A DNA stretch of 64,000 bases from Prevotella sp. (GCA_017471245.1 JAFUVB010000061.1:1-64000), one strand, 5' to 3'; shown: positions 33,703 through 44,119, numbered from the stretch's first letter. A program made the numbers and translations. Notes: generated by a model from the sequence alone, not told the origin.

Positions 33703-35604
33703 ATGGCAGTAAAATATATCCCCTATTTCCCCAACACGCTTGATGGACAAGCTATATTAGATAACTTTGTTCGCACCAAGCGAGTGCTTCGCTATCGTGA
33801 TAACGCCCAAGTGGTAGAACGCATCGAACGAGGAATGCCGCTCTATGAGATGGAACAGAAAGAACGGATTGGCGTGAATCCCAATCACAATATGGTGATT
33901 AGGGGCGAGTGTCTTTCTGCTTGTGCCTACCTCAAGGATAAAGGTATACAGGTTGACCTCGTTTACATTGACCCACCTTTTGCAAGTGGTGCCGACTATG
34001 CAAAGAAAGTGTATATCCGTCGCAACCCAAAGGTGGCAGAAGCAATCGCCCAAGCAGAAAAGGAGCTCGACGTAGAGGAACTGAAGGCTTTTGAGGAAAA
34101 GATGTATGGTGACGTTTGGGATAAAGAGCGCTACCTTAACTGGATGTATGAAAACTTGATGGCCATTAAGAGCGTTATGAGCGACGAAGCCAGTATCTAT
34201 GTGCATTTGGATTGGCATATAGGACATTATGTAAAAATATTATTGGATGAGATTTTTGGGGAAGATAACTTCAGAAATGAAATCATCTGGCACTATGCTG
34301 ATTATATGCAAGGAAATGCCACAAATGCTCTCCCCAAAAAGCATGACAATATCTTTTTTTATTCAAAGCAGGATACATATTATTATGAACGCATTACAGA
34401 GAAATTAGATACTCCTGTAAAAAGAAATAGGGTTGTATGGAATGGTGAGACGAAAACCCTTGAAGTTGCAAGAGATGCTGATGGAAAAATAATCTATGAA
34501 ACTTTTAATGAAAAATATTTGGATTCTGTCTGGGATATAGGGCAGACCGCAGTAACCAGGAAAACAAGTGGTGAATATCTTGGGTATGCAACGCAAAAGC
34601 CTGAAGCTGTTTTAGATCGTATAATCAAAGCCAGTAGCAAAGAAGGAATGCTCGTTGCTGATTTCTTTGGAGGTAGTGGAGTAACCGCTGCCGTAGCAAA
34701 CAAATTGGGACGCAATTTTGTTCATTGTGATATCGGCATTAATAGCATTCAGACAACAAGAGATCGCCTACTTGCCGATAAGGCAGAATTTGATGTGCTT
34801 GAAATCCAGGACGGCGTTTCGCTCTTTCGTAATCCCGTTCAAACTATGGACAAGCTGAAAAGTCTGATTAAGGGTTTGCGAAACGAAGATTCGTTAGATA
34901 AGTTCTGGGAAGGAAGCATAGTAGATACGAAATACGGTATGATGCCCGTATATCTGCCTAATCTGATGGACAGCAGTACCCGCCTGCTCGATAAGCCTTT
35001 GATGAACCGAATCATCCGTGAGGCTCTGCCCGATTTGCCTGATGAAACGAAACGTGTCATTGTCTATTACATTGACATTACCGACAAGCAGGAAATAGAG
35101 CAATTCATTAAGGAGCAGAATGACCAGACAACCATTGAAATAGAACTCCGAGACTTGAAACAGGTGTTGGACGATGTGGTTGTAGAAGATGAAGCCGAGT
35201 GGGAAGTGAGCGAGACGCACGATGCCCTTTGGACAGGCTGGAAGGTAGAACTGAAGAGTTTTCATAGTGATCGTGTTCTTCGCAAGATAGAGGAAGTCAA
35301 CCTGAAGGGCCAGCAGCAGGCCTTGCAGCAAAAGGCTAAAGGCAAGGAAAAGGAATTCAAGCCCATCACCATCAGTGATGAAGGTCTCGAAACCATCGAA
35401 TGGGTGAGCCTTGATTGCACTAATGCAGACAAACAAGCCCCTTGGCACAGCGATACAGAAATCAAAATCGACCGCCTCGGCTATGTTATTCGCAACGGCA
35501 AGAAAGCCCAAGAATTCTGGGATGCCTCCATTAAGTGTGACAGCAAGCCTCTCCGCATGAGAATCCGCAATATCTGTGGCGATGAAACGATATACCTTAT
35601 TTAA
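33703..35604 (+). CDS. mod: Type III DNA methyltransferase subunit Mod (beta-class)
   Basis: Mod reads the target site and methylates adenine (or cytosine N4) with S-adenosylmethionine. The 633-aa protein has the catalytic DPPF motif (residues 90-93, VDLVYIDPPFASG) before the cofactor motif DFFGGSG (about 320-326), the beta-class order. The target-recognition region between them (about 34210-34640) is visibly more AT-rich and less codon-biased than the flanks, suggesting exchange of this segment. The C-terminal third (about 400-633) is unusual and partly charged. It closes the res, yhcG, mod operon. The specificity cannot be read from sequence. Confidence 0.92.
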   Translation: MAVKYIPYFPNTLDGQAILDNFVRTKRVLRYRDNAQVVERIERGMPLYEMEQKERIGVNPNHNMVIRGECLSACAYLKDKGIQVDLVYIDPPFASGADYAKKVYIRRNPKVAEAIAQAEKELDVEELKAFEEKMYGDVWDKERYLNWMYENLMAIKSVMSDEASIYVHLDWHIGHYVKILLDEIFGEDNFRNEIIWHYADYMQGNATNALPKKHDNIFFYSKQDTYYYERITEKLDTPVKRNRVVWNGETKTLEVARDADGKIIYETFNEKYLDSVWDIGQTAVTRKTSGEYLGYATQKPEAVLDRIIKASSKEGMLVADFFGGSGVTAAVANKLGRNFVHCDIGINSIQTTRDRLLADKAEFDVLEIQDGVSLFRNPVQTMDKLKSLIKGLRNEDSLDKFWEGSIVDTKYGMMPVYLPNLMDSSTRLLDKPLMNRIIREALPDLPDETKRVIVYYIDITDKQEIEQFIKEQNDQTTIEIELRDLKQVLDDVVVEDEAEWEVSETHDALWTGWKVELKSFHSDRVLRKIEEVNLKGQQQALQQKAKGKEKEFKPITISDEGLETIEWVSLDCTNADKQAPWHSDTEIKIDRLGYVIRNGKKAQEFWDASIKCDSKPLRMRIRNICGDETIYLI

Positions 35605-35702
35605 TTATAAAACCACGAAGGCAGGTACTGCTTGATATGAAAATGAAAGGGTTAAGGAGTGGAAAAATGCCTGAAATGCTTGTGGGAATGAGCGGTTTTT
35701 GC

Positions 35703-35710
35703 TATTTTTG
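35703..35710 (+). promoter_or_regulatory. -7 promoter element of the GH97 gene
   Basis: TATTTTTG matches TAnnTTTG and lies 18 bp before the chosen ATG at 35729. It is followed by GCGCAAAAATAG, which can pair with it. Confidence 0.5.
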
Positions 35711-35728
35711 CGCAAAAATAGATTTGAC

Positions 35729-37750
35729 ATGAAGAAATATTTGTTGTTGATGATGGCGTGGTTTGCCTTTTCAGGAATGATGGCAGACAGCAAGAGAGTG
35801 GTTTCACCCGACGGAAACCTCGGTGTTAGCATAGCCTGTGAGCAGGGAGTGGCCACCTATCAGGTGGAGTATGACGGGGCGATGGTCATCCATCCCTCTG
35901 CGCTGGGCTTGAAAACAAGCATTGGTGACCTCACGAAAGGATTGTCTATTACCGGAGTCCGTGAGTCGAAGATGGTGAAAAGCTATCAGATGACGCGCAC
36001 CAAGGCATCGAATTCGCATTTCGTAGCCAATCAGTTAGACGTGGATTTCGTGAATGGCGAAGGCGTGGAATTTTCCGTTACGTTTCTTGTTGACAACCAT
36101 AACATCGCCTTCCGCTACACGGTTCCGCGGCAGAAGGACGACAATCCCAAGCGTGCCGTTGTCTATAGCGAGGCATCGGCATTCAATTTCCCCCACGACA
36201 CCGAAACATTCCTTTGTCCGCAGATAGGACCGGAGACGGGATGGGAGCATACCAAGCCCAGCTATGAGGAGGAATATGAGGCGGATGCAAAGATGAACAA
36301 GGCTTCGAAGTATGGTCGCGGCTACACGTTCCCATGTCTCTTCAAGGTGCCAGACAGGTCGATACCTCTTTGGCAGAGCTTCGTTCCCTATTTATGGGTG
36401 CTGGTGAGCGAGACGGGAGTGTCGAGTGCCTATTGCGGAAGCCATCTTTCCGACTATCAGCAGGATAGGGGATACACGGTTGCCTATCCCGATGAAGGCG
36501 AGAACGGCGGTTTCGGCAGCCCCTATGCCGCCATTGCGCTTCCCGGTAATACACCTTGGCGCACGATCACCGTAGGCAGAACACTGAACCCCATTGTTGA
36601 AACCACCATTTCATACGATGTGGTGGAGCCGCAATATATGGCAACTGAGCAATATCGCCCCGGTCGCTACACTTGGAGTTGGCTGCTGTGGCAGGATAAG
36701 AGCGTGAACTACGACGATCAGGTGCGCTTCATCGACCTGGCTTCAGCCATGGGGTATGAGTATTGCTTAGTGGACAACTGGTGGGATAAGCAGATTGGGC
36801 GTGAGCGCATGGCGGAGTTGAGCCAGTATGCCCAGCAGAAAGGAGTGTCGCTGATGCTGTGGTATAACAGCAACGGCTTTGCCAACGATGCCCCCCAGAC
36901 TCCGCGCCAGTGCATGAACACGGCAATAGCCCGTGAGCGCGAGATGAAATGGCTGAAGAGCATAGGTGTGAAGGGCATCAAGGTAGACTTCTTCGGCGGC
37001 GACAAGCAGGAGACGATGCGCCTCTACGAAGATATACTGAGCGATGCCAACCGCTATGGCTTGCAGGTGATTTTCCATGGCTGCACGCTTCCGCGCGGAT
37101 GGGAGCGCATGTATCCCAACTATGTGGGCAGCGAGGCGGTGCTGGCATCAGAGAACCTGTTCTTCACGCAGGATCATTGCGACAAGGAGGGTTTCGAGCT
37201 CACCATGCACCCCTTCGTGCGCAATGCCGTGGCATCGATGGACTGGGGTGGGGTGGTTATGAACCGTCGTATGTCGAAAGACAATGCCAGCCGGCATTAC
37301 CGTCGCACGGGCGATGTGTTTGAGATGGCAACGGGTATCACCAACCAGTGCAGCATCAATTGCATTGCCATCCAACCGAACAACCTTGAAGAATTGCCAC
37401 AGTTTGAGATTGATTTCCTGAAACAGATACCAACAACATGGGATGAAACATGCTTCATCGATGGCTATCCCGGCAGGTATGTGGTGATGGCGCGGCGCAA
37501 TGGCGATAACTGGTATGTGGCGGCGTTGAACGGAACCAACAAACCCATCACGCTTCCCTCGTTGGATCTGAGTCCTTTCTTCACGAGCAGCGACGCGCTC
37601 CGCATCTATTTGGATGAGGCTGCAAGGAAAAGCAAGAAGACAGGCGACAATCTTTTGCCGACGCCTACAATGAAACCCTTGAAGCCAAATGGCAAGGGAA
37701 TGCTGAAAGTAACGCTCCAGCCCATGGGAGGAATGATCATCTGTAAATAA
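35729..37750 (+). CDS. GH97 alpha-glucosidase/galactosidase, secreted
   Basis: GH97 enzymes hydrolyse alpha-glucosides or alpha-galactosides in the periplasm. The 673-aa protein has a signal peptide (LLLMMAWFAFSGMMA), an N-terminal beta-sandwich, the TIM barrel starting WSWLLWQDKSVNYDDQVRFI, the VDNWWD motif, KGIKVDFFGG and a C-terminal all-beta domain. VDFF with Asp in the KVDFF position is typical of retaining members (BtGalGH97b-like), while the GSEAVLASEN segment holds the inverting-type acidic residues; the mechanism cannot be settled by eye. A start at 35699 would overlap the promoter and was rejected. Confidence 0.93.
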   Translation: MKKYLLLMMAWFAFSGMMADSKRVVSPDGNLGVSIACEQGVATYQVEYDGAMVIHPSALGLKTSIGDLTKGLSITGVRESKMVKSYQMTRTKASNSHFVANQLDVDFVNGEGVEFSVTFLVDNHNIAFRYTVPRQKDDNPKRAVVYSEASAFNFPHDTETFLCPQIGPETGWEHTKPSYEEEYEADAKMNKASKYGRGYTFPCLFKVPDRSIPLWQSFVPYLWVLVSETGVSSAYCGSHLSDYQQDRGYTVAYPDEGENGGFGSPYAAIALPGNTPWRTITVGRTLNPIVETTISYDVVEPQYMATEQYRPGRYTWSWLLWQDKSVNYDDQVRFIDLASAMGYEYCLVDNWWDKQIGRERMAELSQYAQQKGVSLMLWYNSNGFANDAPQTPRQCMNTAIAREREMKWLKSIGVKGIKVDFFGGDKQETMRLYEDILSDANRYGLQVIFHGCTLPRGWERMYPNYVGSEAVLASENLFFTQDHCDKEGFELTMHPFVRNAVASMDWGGVVMNRRMSKDNASRHYRRTGDVFEMATGITNQCSINCIAIQPNNLEELPQFEIDFLKQIPTTWDETCFIDGYPGRYVVMARRNGDNWYVAALNGTNKPITLPSLDLSPFFTSSDALRIYLDEAARKSKKTGDNLLPTPTMKPLKPNGKGMLKVTLQPMGGMIICK

Positions 37751-37762
37751 GGAAATGGCGAC

Positions 37763-38833
37763 GTGGAGAGTCTTCATTTTTTCACAACAGCCGTTCTGCA
37801 TTGGTTTGACGAGAATGGGCGAGAGCTGCCTTGGCGCAATGCAGAATTGCCCACAGAGCAGCATGCATACGCCGTGTGGCTCAGTGAAATCATTCTTCAG
37901 CAGACGCGAATACAGCAGGGATGGGATTATTGGCAGAGGTTTATGGAGCGCTGGCCTACCGTTGGCGACTTGGCTGCAGCCACTGAGGATGAGGTGTTGC
38001 GCCAATGGCAGGGACTGGGCTACTACAGTCGTGCGCGAAACCTGCACCATGCCGCCCGTCAGATTGTGGCAATGGGGCGTTTCCCTGATACGATAGAGGG
38101 CATCAAACAGCTGAAAGGCGTGGGCGACTATACCGCCGCCGCCATCGGGAGCATTGTTTTCGGACTGCCTGCCGCCGTGGTCGACGGGAATGTGTATCGT
38201 GTGTTGTCGCGGTATTTTGGCATTGACACCCCCATCAATACGACAGAAGGGAAGAAAGAGTTCGCCGAGTTGGCGCAGTCGCTGCTTCCTCAGGATCAGC
38301 CATCAGCGTTCAATCAGGCAATGATGGATTTCGGTGCCATCCAATGCACGCCACAGTCGCCCCGCTGCCTGCTTTGTCCGCTTTCAGAAAGCTGCGTGGC
38401 GTTGCGCACTGGCCGTGTCGGTGAACTGCCGGTGAAGCTAAAGAACCTCAAGGTGAAGACTCGCCGTTTCAATTATATATATATAAGGTGTGCCGGTGAG
38501 ACCGCCATCCGCCGCCGACCTGCCGGTGACATCTGGCAAGGGCTGTGGGAGCCGCTGCTGATTGAGGATCAGCAAACTGGCAATCAGGCTCTCTCTGCTC
38601 TCTCCGCGATGCTCACTCCTCTCCGCAGAGGTATTCGCCATGTGCTCACTCACCGCGTTATCATTGCCGACTTCTATCTTTTAGAAGTGGCTGAAAAGAA
38701 ACAGCTGCCCGAAACCGTTGTCAAGCTGCTCTCCGGGCAGGGCTATCAATGGGTGAAAGAGGCTTCGATTGCCGATTATGCAGTTCCGCGATTGGTGGAA
38801 AAGTTGCTCGAAGCGGTGAATGAGATGCGTTGA
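37763..38833 (+). CDS. mutY: A/G-specific adenine glycosylase MutY
   Basis: MutY removes adenine opposite 8-oxoguanine. The 356-aa protein begins at a GTG (no ATG fits) and shows the helix-hairpin-helix LKGVGDYTAAAIGSI, the catalytic Asp region VDGNVYRVLSRYF, and the iron-sulfur loop CTPQSPRCLLCPLSESC with C-X6-C-X2-C-X5-C spacing. The C-terminal NUDIX-like domain that reads 8-oxoG is shortened but present (IWQGLWEPLLIE). It follows GH97 by 12 bp; the two are probably co-transcribed. Confidence 0.95.
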   Translation: MESLHFFTTAVLHWFDENGRELPWRNAELPTEQHAYAVWLSEIILQQTRIQQGWDYWQRFMERWPTVGDLAAATEDEVLRQWQGLGYYSRARNLHHAARQIVAMGRFPDTIEGIKQLKGVGDYTAAAIGSIVFGLPAAVVDGNVYRVLSRYFGIDTPINTTEGKKEFAELAQSLLPQDQPSAFNQAMMDFGAIQCTPQSPRCLLCPLSESCVALRTGRVGELPVKLKNLKVKTRRFNYIYIRCAGETAIRRRPAGDIWQGLWEPLLIEDQQTGNQALSALSAMLTPLRRGIRHVLTHRVIIADFYLLEVAEKKQLPETVVKLLSGQGYQWVKEASIADYAVPRLVEKLLEAVNEMR

Positions 38834-38908
38834 TGCTGACGTTCTGTCTTGTTTTTCTGTCATTTTGTCGTATTTTTCCTTCCAGGAACATGTTTTGAAG
38901 GGTGGTAT

Positions 38909-39160
38909 TTAGAGGTGAGAGGTGAGAAACGAGAAGCAAGAGGCAAGAAGCAAGAGGCAAGAGATTAGAACAGAGTGGTGAGTATAATTGAGGCATAAGG
39001 GGTATTCTCTTGCTTCTTGCCTCTTGCTTCTGAAAAAACATTGAGGCATAAGAGGTATTCTCTTGCTTCTTGCTTCTTGCCTCTTGCTTCTAAAAAGAAC
39101 ATTGAGGCATAAGAGGTATTCTCTTGCTTCTTGCTTCTTGCCTCTTGCTTCTAACAAAAA
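38909..39160. repeat. Heptamer repeats and a triplicated block upstream of clpB
   Basis: The interval holds AGGTGAGAG and GCAAGAG/GAAGCAAGAG runs in plus orientation (38909-38965), then three tandem copies of a block starting TGAGGCATAAG (38989, 39042, 39103). Each block contains CTCTTGCTTCTTGC runs, the reverse complement of the first type. Block periods are 53 and 61 bp, differing by about one heptamer. It ends just before the clpB ribosome-binding site AGGAGAT. Confidence 0.85.
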
Positions 39161-39187
39161 AAACAACTAAGAAAGGAGATAAAAACC

Positions 39188-41779
39188 ATGACATTAGAGA
39201 ATTTTACGATCAAGGCGCAAGAAACGGTGCAGATGGCCGTTAATGTTGCGCGACAAGGAGGGCAGCAGTCGATAGAACCCGTTCATTTGCTGAAGGGCGT
39301 AATGGAAAAAGGTAAGGATGTTGCCACTTATATCTTCCAGAAGTTGGGTGTGAATGCCGTTCATGTGGATACGTTGTTGGATCAGGAGATTCAGCATCTT
39401 CCGCGTGTGCAGGGCGGCGAACCCTATCTGAGCCGCGAGGCGAATGATGTGTTGCTGCGCGCCATGGACATTTCCAAGCAGCTGGGTGATGAGTTTGTGA
39501 GTGTGGAACCTGTGTTCCTCGCTATCCTGGAGGTGAACTCAACGGCAAGCCGCATATTGAAGGATGCAGGCGTGAACTACAATGATGCCCTGAAAGCCAT
39601 TCAGGAACTGCGACAGGGACAGCGTGTTCAGACACAGAGCGGTGATGAAAACTTCCAGAGCCTGAGCAAGTATGCCAAGAATCTGGTGGAAGATGCCCGT
39701 GCGGGAAAGCTGGATCCGGTGATCGGCCGTGATGATGAGATACGCCGTGTGCTGCAGATTCTCTCCCGCAGAACGAAGAACAACCCTATATTGATAGGTG
39801 AGCCGGGAACGGGAAAGACCGCTATCGTGGAAGGACTGGCACAGCGAATCGTGCGCGGCGATGTGCCAGAGAACCTGAAAGACAAGCAGGTGTTCTCGCT
39901 CGACATGGGTGCGCTGGTGGCTGGTGCCAAGTATAAGGGCGAGTTTGAGGAGCGCCTGAAGAGCGTGATCAACGAAGTGACCAAGAGCGACGGGCGCATC
40001 ATCCTGTTCATCGACGAGATTCACACGCTGGTGGGCGCGGGTGCCGGTGAGGGTGCCATGGATGCCGCCAACATTCTGAAGCCTGCCCTGGCGCGCGGAG
40101 AGCTGAGAAGCATCGGCGCAACCACGCTGAACGAGTATCAGAAATACTTCGAGAAGGACAAGGCTCTGGAGCGACGGTTCCAGACGGTGATGGTCGACGA
40201 GCCGGATGAGCTCTCTGCCATCTCCATCCTGAGGGGTTTGAAGGAGCGTTATGAGAACCACCACAAGGTGCGTATACAAGATGATGCCTGTATTGCTGCC
40301 GTGAAACTCTCTGAACGCTATATCTCCGACCGATTCTTGCCCGACAAGGCAATCGACCTGATGGACGAGGCTGCCGCCAAGCTGCGTATGGAGCGCGACT
40401 CCGTGCCAGAGGTACTCGACGATATCACCCGCCAGCTGAAGCAGTTGGAGATTGAGCGCGAGGCTATCAAACGTGAGGACGACCAGGAGAAGATTGCGCT
40501 GCTTGACAAGGACATTGCCGAACTGCGCGACAAGGAAAGCGCATTCCGAGCCAAATGGGAGAATGAGCGCGCACTTGTGAACAAGATACAGCAAGACAAG
40601 CAGGAGATGGAGAACCTGAAATATGAAGCCGAGCGCGCCGAGCGTGAGGGCGACTACGGCAGGGTGGCTGAGATACGCTACTCCAAGCTGCGCAGTCTTG
40701 AAGACGATATCCGCAGCGTGCAACAGCAGTTGGCATCTGCACAAAACGGCAGCGCAATGGTTCGCGAGGAGGTGACGGCAGATGATATCGCCGAAGTGGT
40801 GAGCCGCTGGACGGGCATTCCCGTCACCCGCATGATGCAGAGCGAGAAAGAGAAACTGCTCCACCTCGAAGAGGAACTGCATAAGCGCGTGATCGGGCAG
40901 GATGAGGCAATCACCGCCGTGAGCGATGCCGTGCGCCGCAGCCGTGCGGGGTTACAGGATCCCAAGCGCCCAATAGCCTCTTTCATCTTCCTCGGTACCA
41001 CCGGAGTGGGCAAAACCGAACTGGCAAAGGCGTTGGCAGAGTATCTGTTCAACGACGAAACCATGATGACGCGCATCGACATGAGCGAGTATCAGGAGAA
41101 ACACACCGTGAGCCGACTGATTGGCGCCCCTCCGGGATACATCGGATATGACGAGGGCGGACAGCTCACCGAGGCGGTGCGCCGCAAGCCATACAGCGTG
41201 GTGCTCTTCGATGAGATCGAGAAGGCGCATCCCGATGTGTTCAACATCCTCTTGCAGGTGCTCGACGACGGGCGACTGACCGACAACAAGGGGCGCACGG
41301 TGAACTTCAAGAACACCATCATCATCATGACATCCAACCTGGGCAGTCAGCTGATACGCGAAACGGTGGAGCAGATGGGTGGCAGCGCCGACCGCGACAG
41401 CCGACTCGCAGCTCTCCGCTCGCAGCTCATGGCTATGCTCAAGCAGACCATCCGACCGGAGTTCCTCAATCGTATCGACGAGACCATCATGTTCTTGCCG
41501 CTGACCAAGCAGGAGATTGCCGATGTGGTGACGCTGCAGATGAACCAGATAAGGCGAATGCTGGCTGAGCAGGATGTAACCCTCGATGTGACTCCTCATG
41601 CCATCAGCTTCCTTTCCGACGTAGGCTTCGATCCGGAGTTCGGAGCGCGCCCGGTGAAGCGTGCCATCCAGCGTTACGTGCTCAACGACCTGTCAAAGAA
41701 ACTGCTCTCAGGTGATGTGAATCGCGAGAAGCCCATCATTGTCGACAGCTTCGGCGATGGTCTGGTGTTCAGAAACTAA
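39188..41779 (+). CDS. clpB: ClpB protein disaggregase
   Basis: ClpB is a hexameric AAA+ machine that, with DnaK, rescues aggregated proteins. The 863-aa protein has an N-terminal Clp-N domain (about 1-145), the first AAA domain with Walker A GEPGTGKT and Walker [12 protein letters not shown], the coiled-coil middle domain (about 410-525) and the second AAA domain with GTTGVGKTE and [12 protein letters not shown] strong RBS (GAAAGGAGAT) precedes the ATG, unusual for this genome. No recognisable -7 box is present among the repeats upstream, so the promoter is unclear. Variable repeats flank the gene on both sides. Confidence 0.98.
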   Translation: MTLENFTIKAQETVQMAVNVARQGGQQSIEPVHLLKGVMEKGKDVATYIFQKLGVNAVHVDTLLDQEIQHLPRVQGGEPYLSREANDVLLRAMDISKQLGDEFVSVEPVFLAILEVNSTASRILKDAGVNYNDALKAIQELRQGQRVQTQSGDENFQSLSKYAKNLVEDARAGKLDPVIGRDDEIRRVLQILSRRTKNNPILIGEPGTGKTAIVEGLAQRIVRGDVPENLKDKQVFSLDMGALVAGAKYKGEFEERLKSVINEVTKSDGRIILFIDEIHTLVGAGAGEGAMDAANILKPALARGELRSIGATTLNEYQKYFEKDKALERRFQTVMVDEPDELSAISILRGLKERYENHHKVRIQDDACIAAVKLSERYISDRFLPDKAIDLMDEAAAKLRMERDSVPEVLDDITRQLKQLEIEREAIKREDDQEKIALLDKDIAELRDKESAFRAKWENERALVNKIQQDKQEMENLKYEAERAEREGDYGRVAEIRYSKLRSLEDDIRSVQQQLASAQNGSAMVREEVTADDIAEVVSRWTGIPVTRMMQSEKEKLLHLEEELHKRVIGQDEAITAVSDAVRRSRAGLQDPKRPIASFIFLGTTGVGKTELAKALAEYLFNDETMMTRIDMSEYQEKHTVSRLIGAPPGYIGYDEGGQLTEAVRRKPYSVVLFDEIEKAHPDVFNILLQVLDDGRLTDNKGRTVNFKNTIIIMTSNLGSQLIRETVEQMGGSADRDSRLAALRSQLMAMLKQTIRPEFLNRIDETIMFLPLTKQEIADVVTLQMNQIRRMLAEQDVTLDVTPHAISFLSDVGFDPEFGARPVKRAIQRYVLNDLSKKLLSGDVNREKPIIVDSFGDGLVFRN

Positions 41780-41784
41780 AGTGT

Positions 41785-41900
41785 TTTAAGAAGCAAGAGG
41801 CAAGAGGCAAGAGGCAAGAGGCAAGAGGCAAGAGGCAAGAGATATGTTTAGAGGTGAGAGAATAGAACTTGATATTAGAGGCAAGAGATTTGCAATGTGA
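41785..41900 (+). repeat. GCAAGAG heptamer run downstream of clpB
   Basis: Six consecutive GCAAGAG units follow GAAGCAAGAG (41790-41842), then AGGTGAGAG and one more AGGCAAGAG near 41880. Orientation is opposite to most heptamers upstream of clpB, so the gene is bracketed by complementary repeats. Confidence 0.85.
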
Positions 41901-41924
41901 ATATTTGTGAGTCCTATTTTTTTT

Positions 41925-42006
41925 ACGCGAATATGCGTGAATGGCACGTGAATGTTCATAAATAATAATTTACGAAAAATTTACGTGCATTTACGCATAT
42001 TCGCGT
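41925..42006. repeat. 82-bp inverted repeat
   Basis: ACGCGAATATGCGT (41925-41938) and ACGCATATTCGCGT (41993-42006) are perfect 14-bp arms. The stem continues imperfectly inward through GCACGTGAAT and ATTTACGTGC. It lies between clpB and the secreted-protein operon and could end transcription or be a mobile-element trace. From 42007 to 42178 I see only AT-rich sequence. Confidence 0.65.
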
Positions 42007-42178
42007 TAAATAATAAACAAAATTATTCCCGTGTACCAATAAAAACATTATTCTCATTATTTCAATTTCTTTCCAAATCCCCCTTGTTTCTTTCCCGTTT
42101 TTGTTCAAAAACAAGAAAAATATAGATAGAATAGGTAATTTCATTATTATTAAGTGCTCTGTTTTAGTTTTTTTTTAT

Positions 42179-42186
42179 TAATTTTG
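42179..42186 (+). promoter_or_regulatory. -7 promoter element with a long 5' leader
   Basis: TAATTTTG matches TAnnTTTG, 142 bp before the ATG of the secreted protein. The leader contains an inverted repeat (AATCCT near 42266 with AGGATT near 42285) that could fold. Confidence 0.55.
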
Positions 42187-42328
42187 CATAGAATTTGAAA
42201 CGATTGCTGAGTCACGCCTGATGTGAAAACCACACCGACGCCAAGCTTTCTGTATTGTAACTGAATCCTATCGCACAATGCGCAGGATTAGCATTCGTTT
42301 TGTAGCATGAAATTAAAACATTAATAAT

Positions 42329-44104
42329 ATGAAAACGAGAAAACTATTATTGGCACTTCTCCTATTAGTGGGGGGGGTAAAATCTAATGCACAAACAACA
42401 ACTGCGAATTATCAGTTGGCTCAGGGGACAACTCCTCCCACAACAAAAAGGCAAGAGGTTACAGGAATTGCCTTGACATTCGGCAGGTGGATGGGAGGAA
42501 AAATTTCTACATTATCAGGAAAAGTCCCCCAGTACACTTATTCGGGCAGTAAATATACATCCGACAGTTGGGCAGGTGCTGCAAACTACACATTCAAAGG
42601 TTACAACAACAGCGCACCGGATGGTTATCAGTGGTTCACCACAGCTGGTAATGATGCCTATGATGAATGCCCCAACGACGGGACAGATGGTTATTTTGAT
42701 TTAGGCGGATGGAATGGCTCAAAGCCTACGTGTTCCACATTTGATATACCCTGTCGAGGTGGGTATGTTTATTTTGAACCAACCAGAAATGGAGTGTTGA
42801 CCGTTTATTTGCTGCAGAATGGTTGCATCGATACGTATGATACGCAGAAGACAGTTGGTGGCGTGACCCATCCGCGATGGTCGCCTACAGGCTATATCAC
42901 CTGGCGACCCATTTTCATCACGGATGAAGCCGGCAAGGAGATTGAGATTGATGCAGCCAATCGTGTAGCTTTTTCCACGTTCCAGAGAAGTTATTCCGAA
43001 CTGGTTTCCTATATCCAGCAGTATGGCAACGACAAAGGAAACAAAGTGATACGCTGGCGTGAATCACAACACGTGAACAAACTCTATAGGAATTGGATAA
43101 CCAATGGCGTGTATAAAGCTTCGGGAACGTGGTGGCCTGGCAGTGACAACGATGCAAGAAATCCGTGGAAAGAAATCGGAGAGGTTTCAGAAGTGATTAG
43201 GGTTCCGTCGAACCTCGGTGGCGGCTATTTGGTTTTAGAGAAAGGCTATGTGAAGTATACATTCCCTGTGAAACAAGGCAAGACATATTTCGTATTCTCC
43301 AATTATGCCAAGTTGGGATTCTGTGGTTTTTCCTTTACATCTGAGAATAACCGACCGACAGAAGTGCTCAACATCGAGAACAATGCAACCGCACCTGCGT
43401 TCACAGAAGGACAGCAATATAAGAACGTTGTGCTGAATGGGCGCACATTTGAAGCCGGCAAATGGTCATCACTCTGTCTGCCGTTCAGTGTTTCCATCAA
43501 CCAGATGCGTTCTATATTCGGTAAAGATGTTGAGACTGTTCATTTCAACCATATTGGTGAAGATGATCACATGGCTTATTTCGACCGCCATGTCTACGAC
43601 CAGCTGTACGTTGCCGGTGTGCCGGTGTTCATCAAGCCATCGAAAAACGTCAGCAATCCAGTATTCAATAACGTTACCATCGATGCTCCTCAGCCCAAGA
43701 ACGTTTATTCAGAGCAGTATGGATATACGTTCAAGGGGGTGTATGGCAGCGAGGATATGGGCGAATACGGCTATTTCATCAACGACAAGCTGTATTGGCT
43801 GAAAGAGAAAACCATGCAGAGCGGAAGCATGCGCGCCTATTTCAAGGCAACTTCCGACAACACGGGCAGCGCACAGGGTGCTCGCCAGCTCTCCGCCATC
43901 TCGTTTGATGAAGTATTCGAGGGCGGCGATGAGCAGCAGACAACGGGCATCGTGGAGATTCATTCTGCCAATGCAGGCGGCAATCAGGAGCTGTTCAATG
44001 TGTATTCTGTCAGTGGCATCATGGTACGCCATCATGTTGCGTCGCTCGAAGGACTGCCTAAGGGCGTGTATGTGGTGAACGGAAAGAAAGTATTTATCAA
44101 ATAA
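42329..44104 (+). CDS. Secreted protein of unknown function with a C-terminal sorting-like tail
   Basis: The 591-aa protein has a signal peptide (LLLALLLLVGGVKSNAQ). The body is rich in Tyr, Trp, Gly and Asn and predicted to be beta-structured; I recognise no enzyme family. The last 50 residues (FNVYSVSGIMVRHHVASLEG, then LPKGVYVVNGKKVFIK) resemble the beta-sandwich tail seen on many Bacteroidota surface proteins and close to type IX secretion signals. The same tail ends the large protein at 47524-51771. Exactly 15 nt after the stop begins a small acidic protein, an arrangement repeated at 51787. The segment LNGRTFEAGKWSSLCLPFSV (about 370) also resembles the late part of the other large protein (WYTMCFPFDL). 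Confidence 0.8.
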   Translation: MKTRKLLLALLLLVGGVKSNAQTTTANYQLAQGTTPPTTKRQEVTGIALTFGRWMGGKISTLSGKVPQYTYSGSKYTSDSWAGAANYTFKGYNNSAPDGYQWFTTAGNDAYDECPNDGTDGYFDLGGWNGSKPTCSTFDIPCRGGYVYFEPTRNGVLTVYLLQNGCIDTYDTQKTVGGVTHPRWSPTGYITWRPIFITDEAGKEIEIDAANRVAFSTFQRSYSELVSYIQQYGNDKGNKVIRWRESQHVNKLYRNWITNGVYKASGTWWPGSDNDARNPWKEIGEVSEVIRVPSNLGGGYLVLEKGYVKYTFPVKQGKTYFVFSNYAKLGFCGFSFTSENNRPTEVLNIENNATAPAFTEGQQYKNVVLNGRTFEAGKWSSLCLPFSVSINQMRSIFGKDVETVHFNHIGEDDHMAYFDRHVYDQLYVAGVPVFIKPSKNVSNPVFNNVTIDAPQPKNVYSEQYGYTFKGVYGSEDMGEYGYFINDKLYWLKEKTMQSGSMRAYFKATSDNTGSAQGARQLSAISFDEVFEGGDEQQTTGIVEIHSANAGGNQELFNVYSVSGIMVRHHVASLEGLPKGVYVVNGKKVFIK

Positions 44105-44119
44105 GTGGGGGAGAGAATC

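Noticed and set aside
38909-39166. Small protein encoded by the heptamer repeats (KQEAR-rich)
   Set aside because: The frame exists only because GCAAGAG-type units lack stops; there is no start signal and the repeats appear in both orientations.
39539-40882. 447-codon minus-strand frame inside clpB
   Set aside because: It is an antisense shadow of a strongly codon-biased gene and shows no domain.
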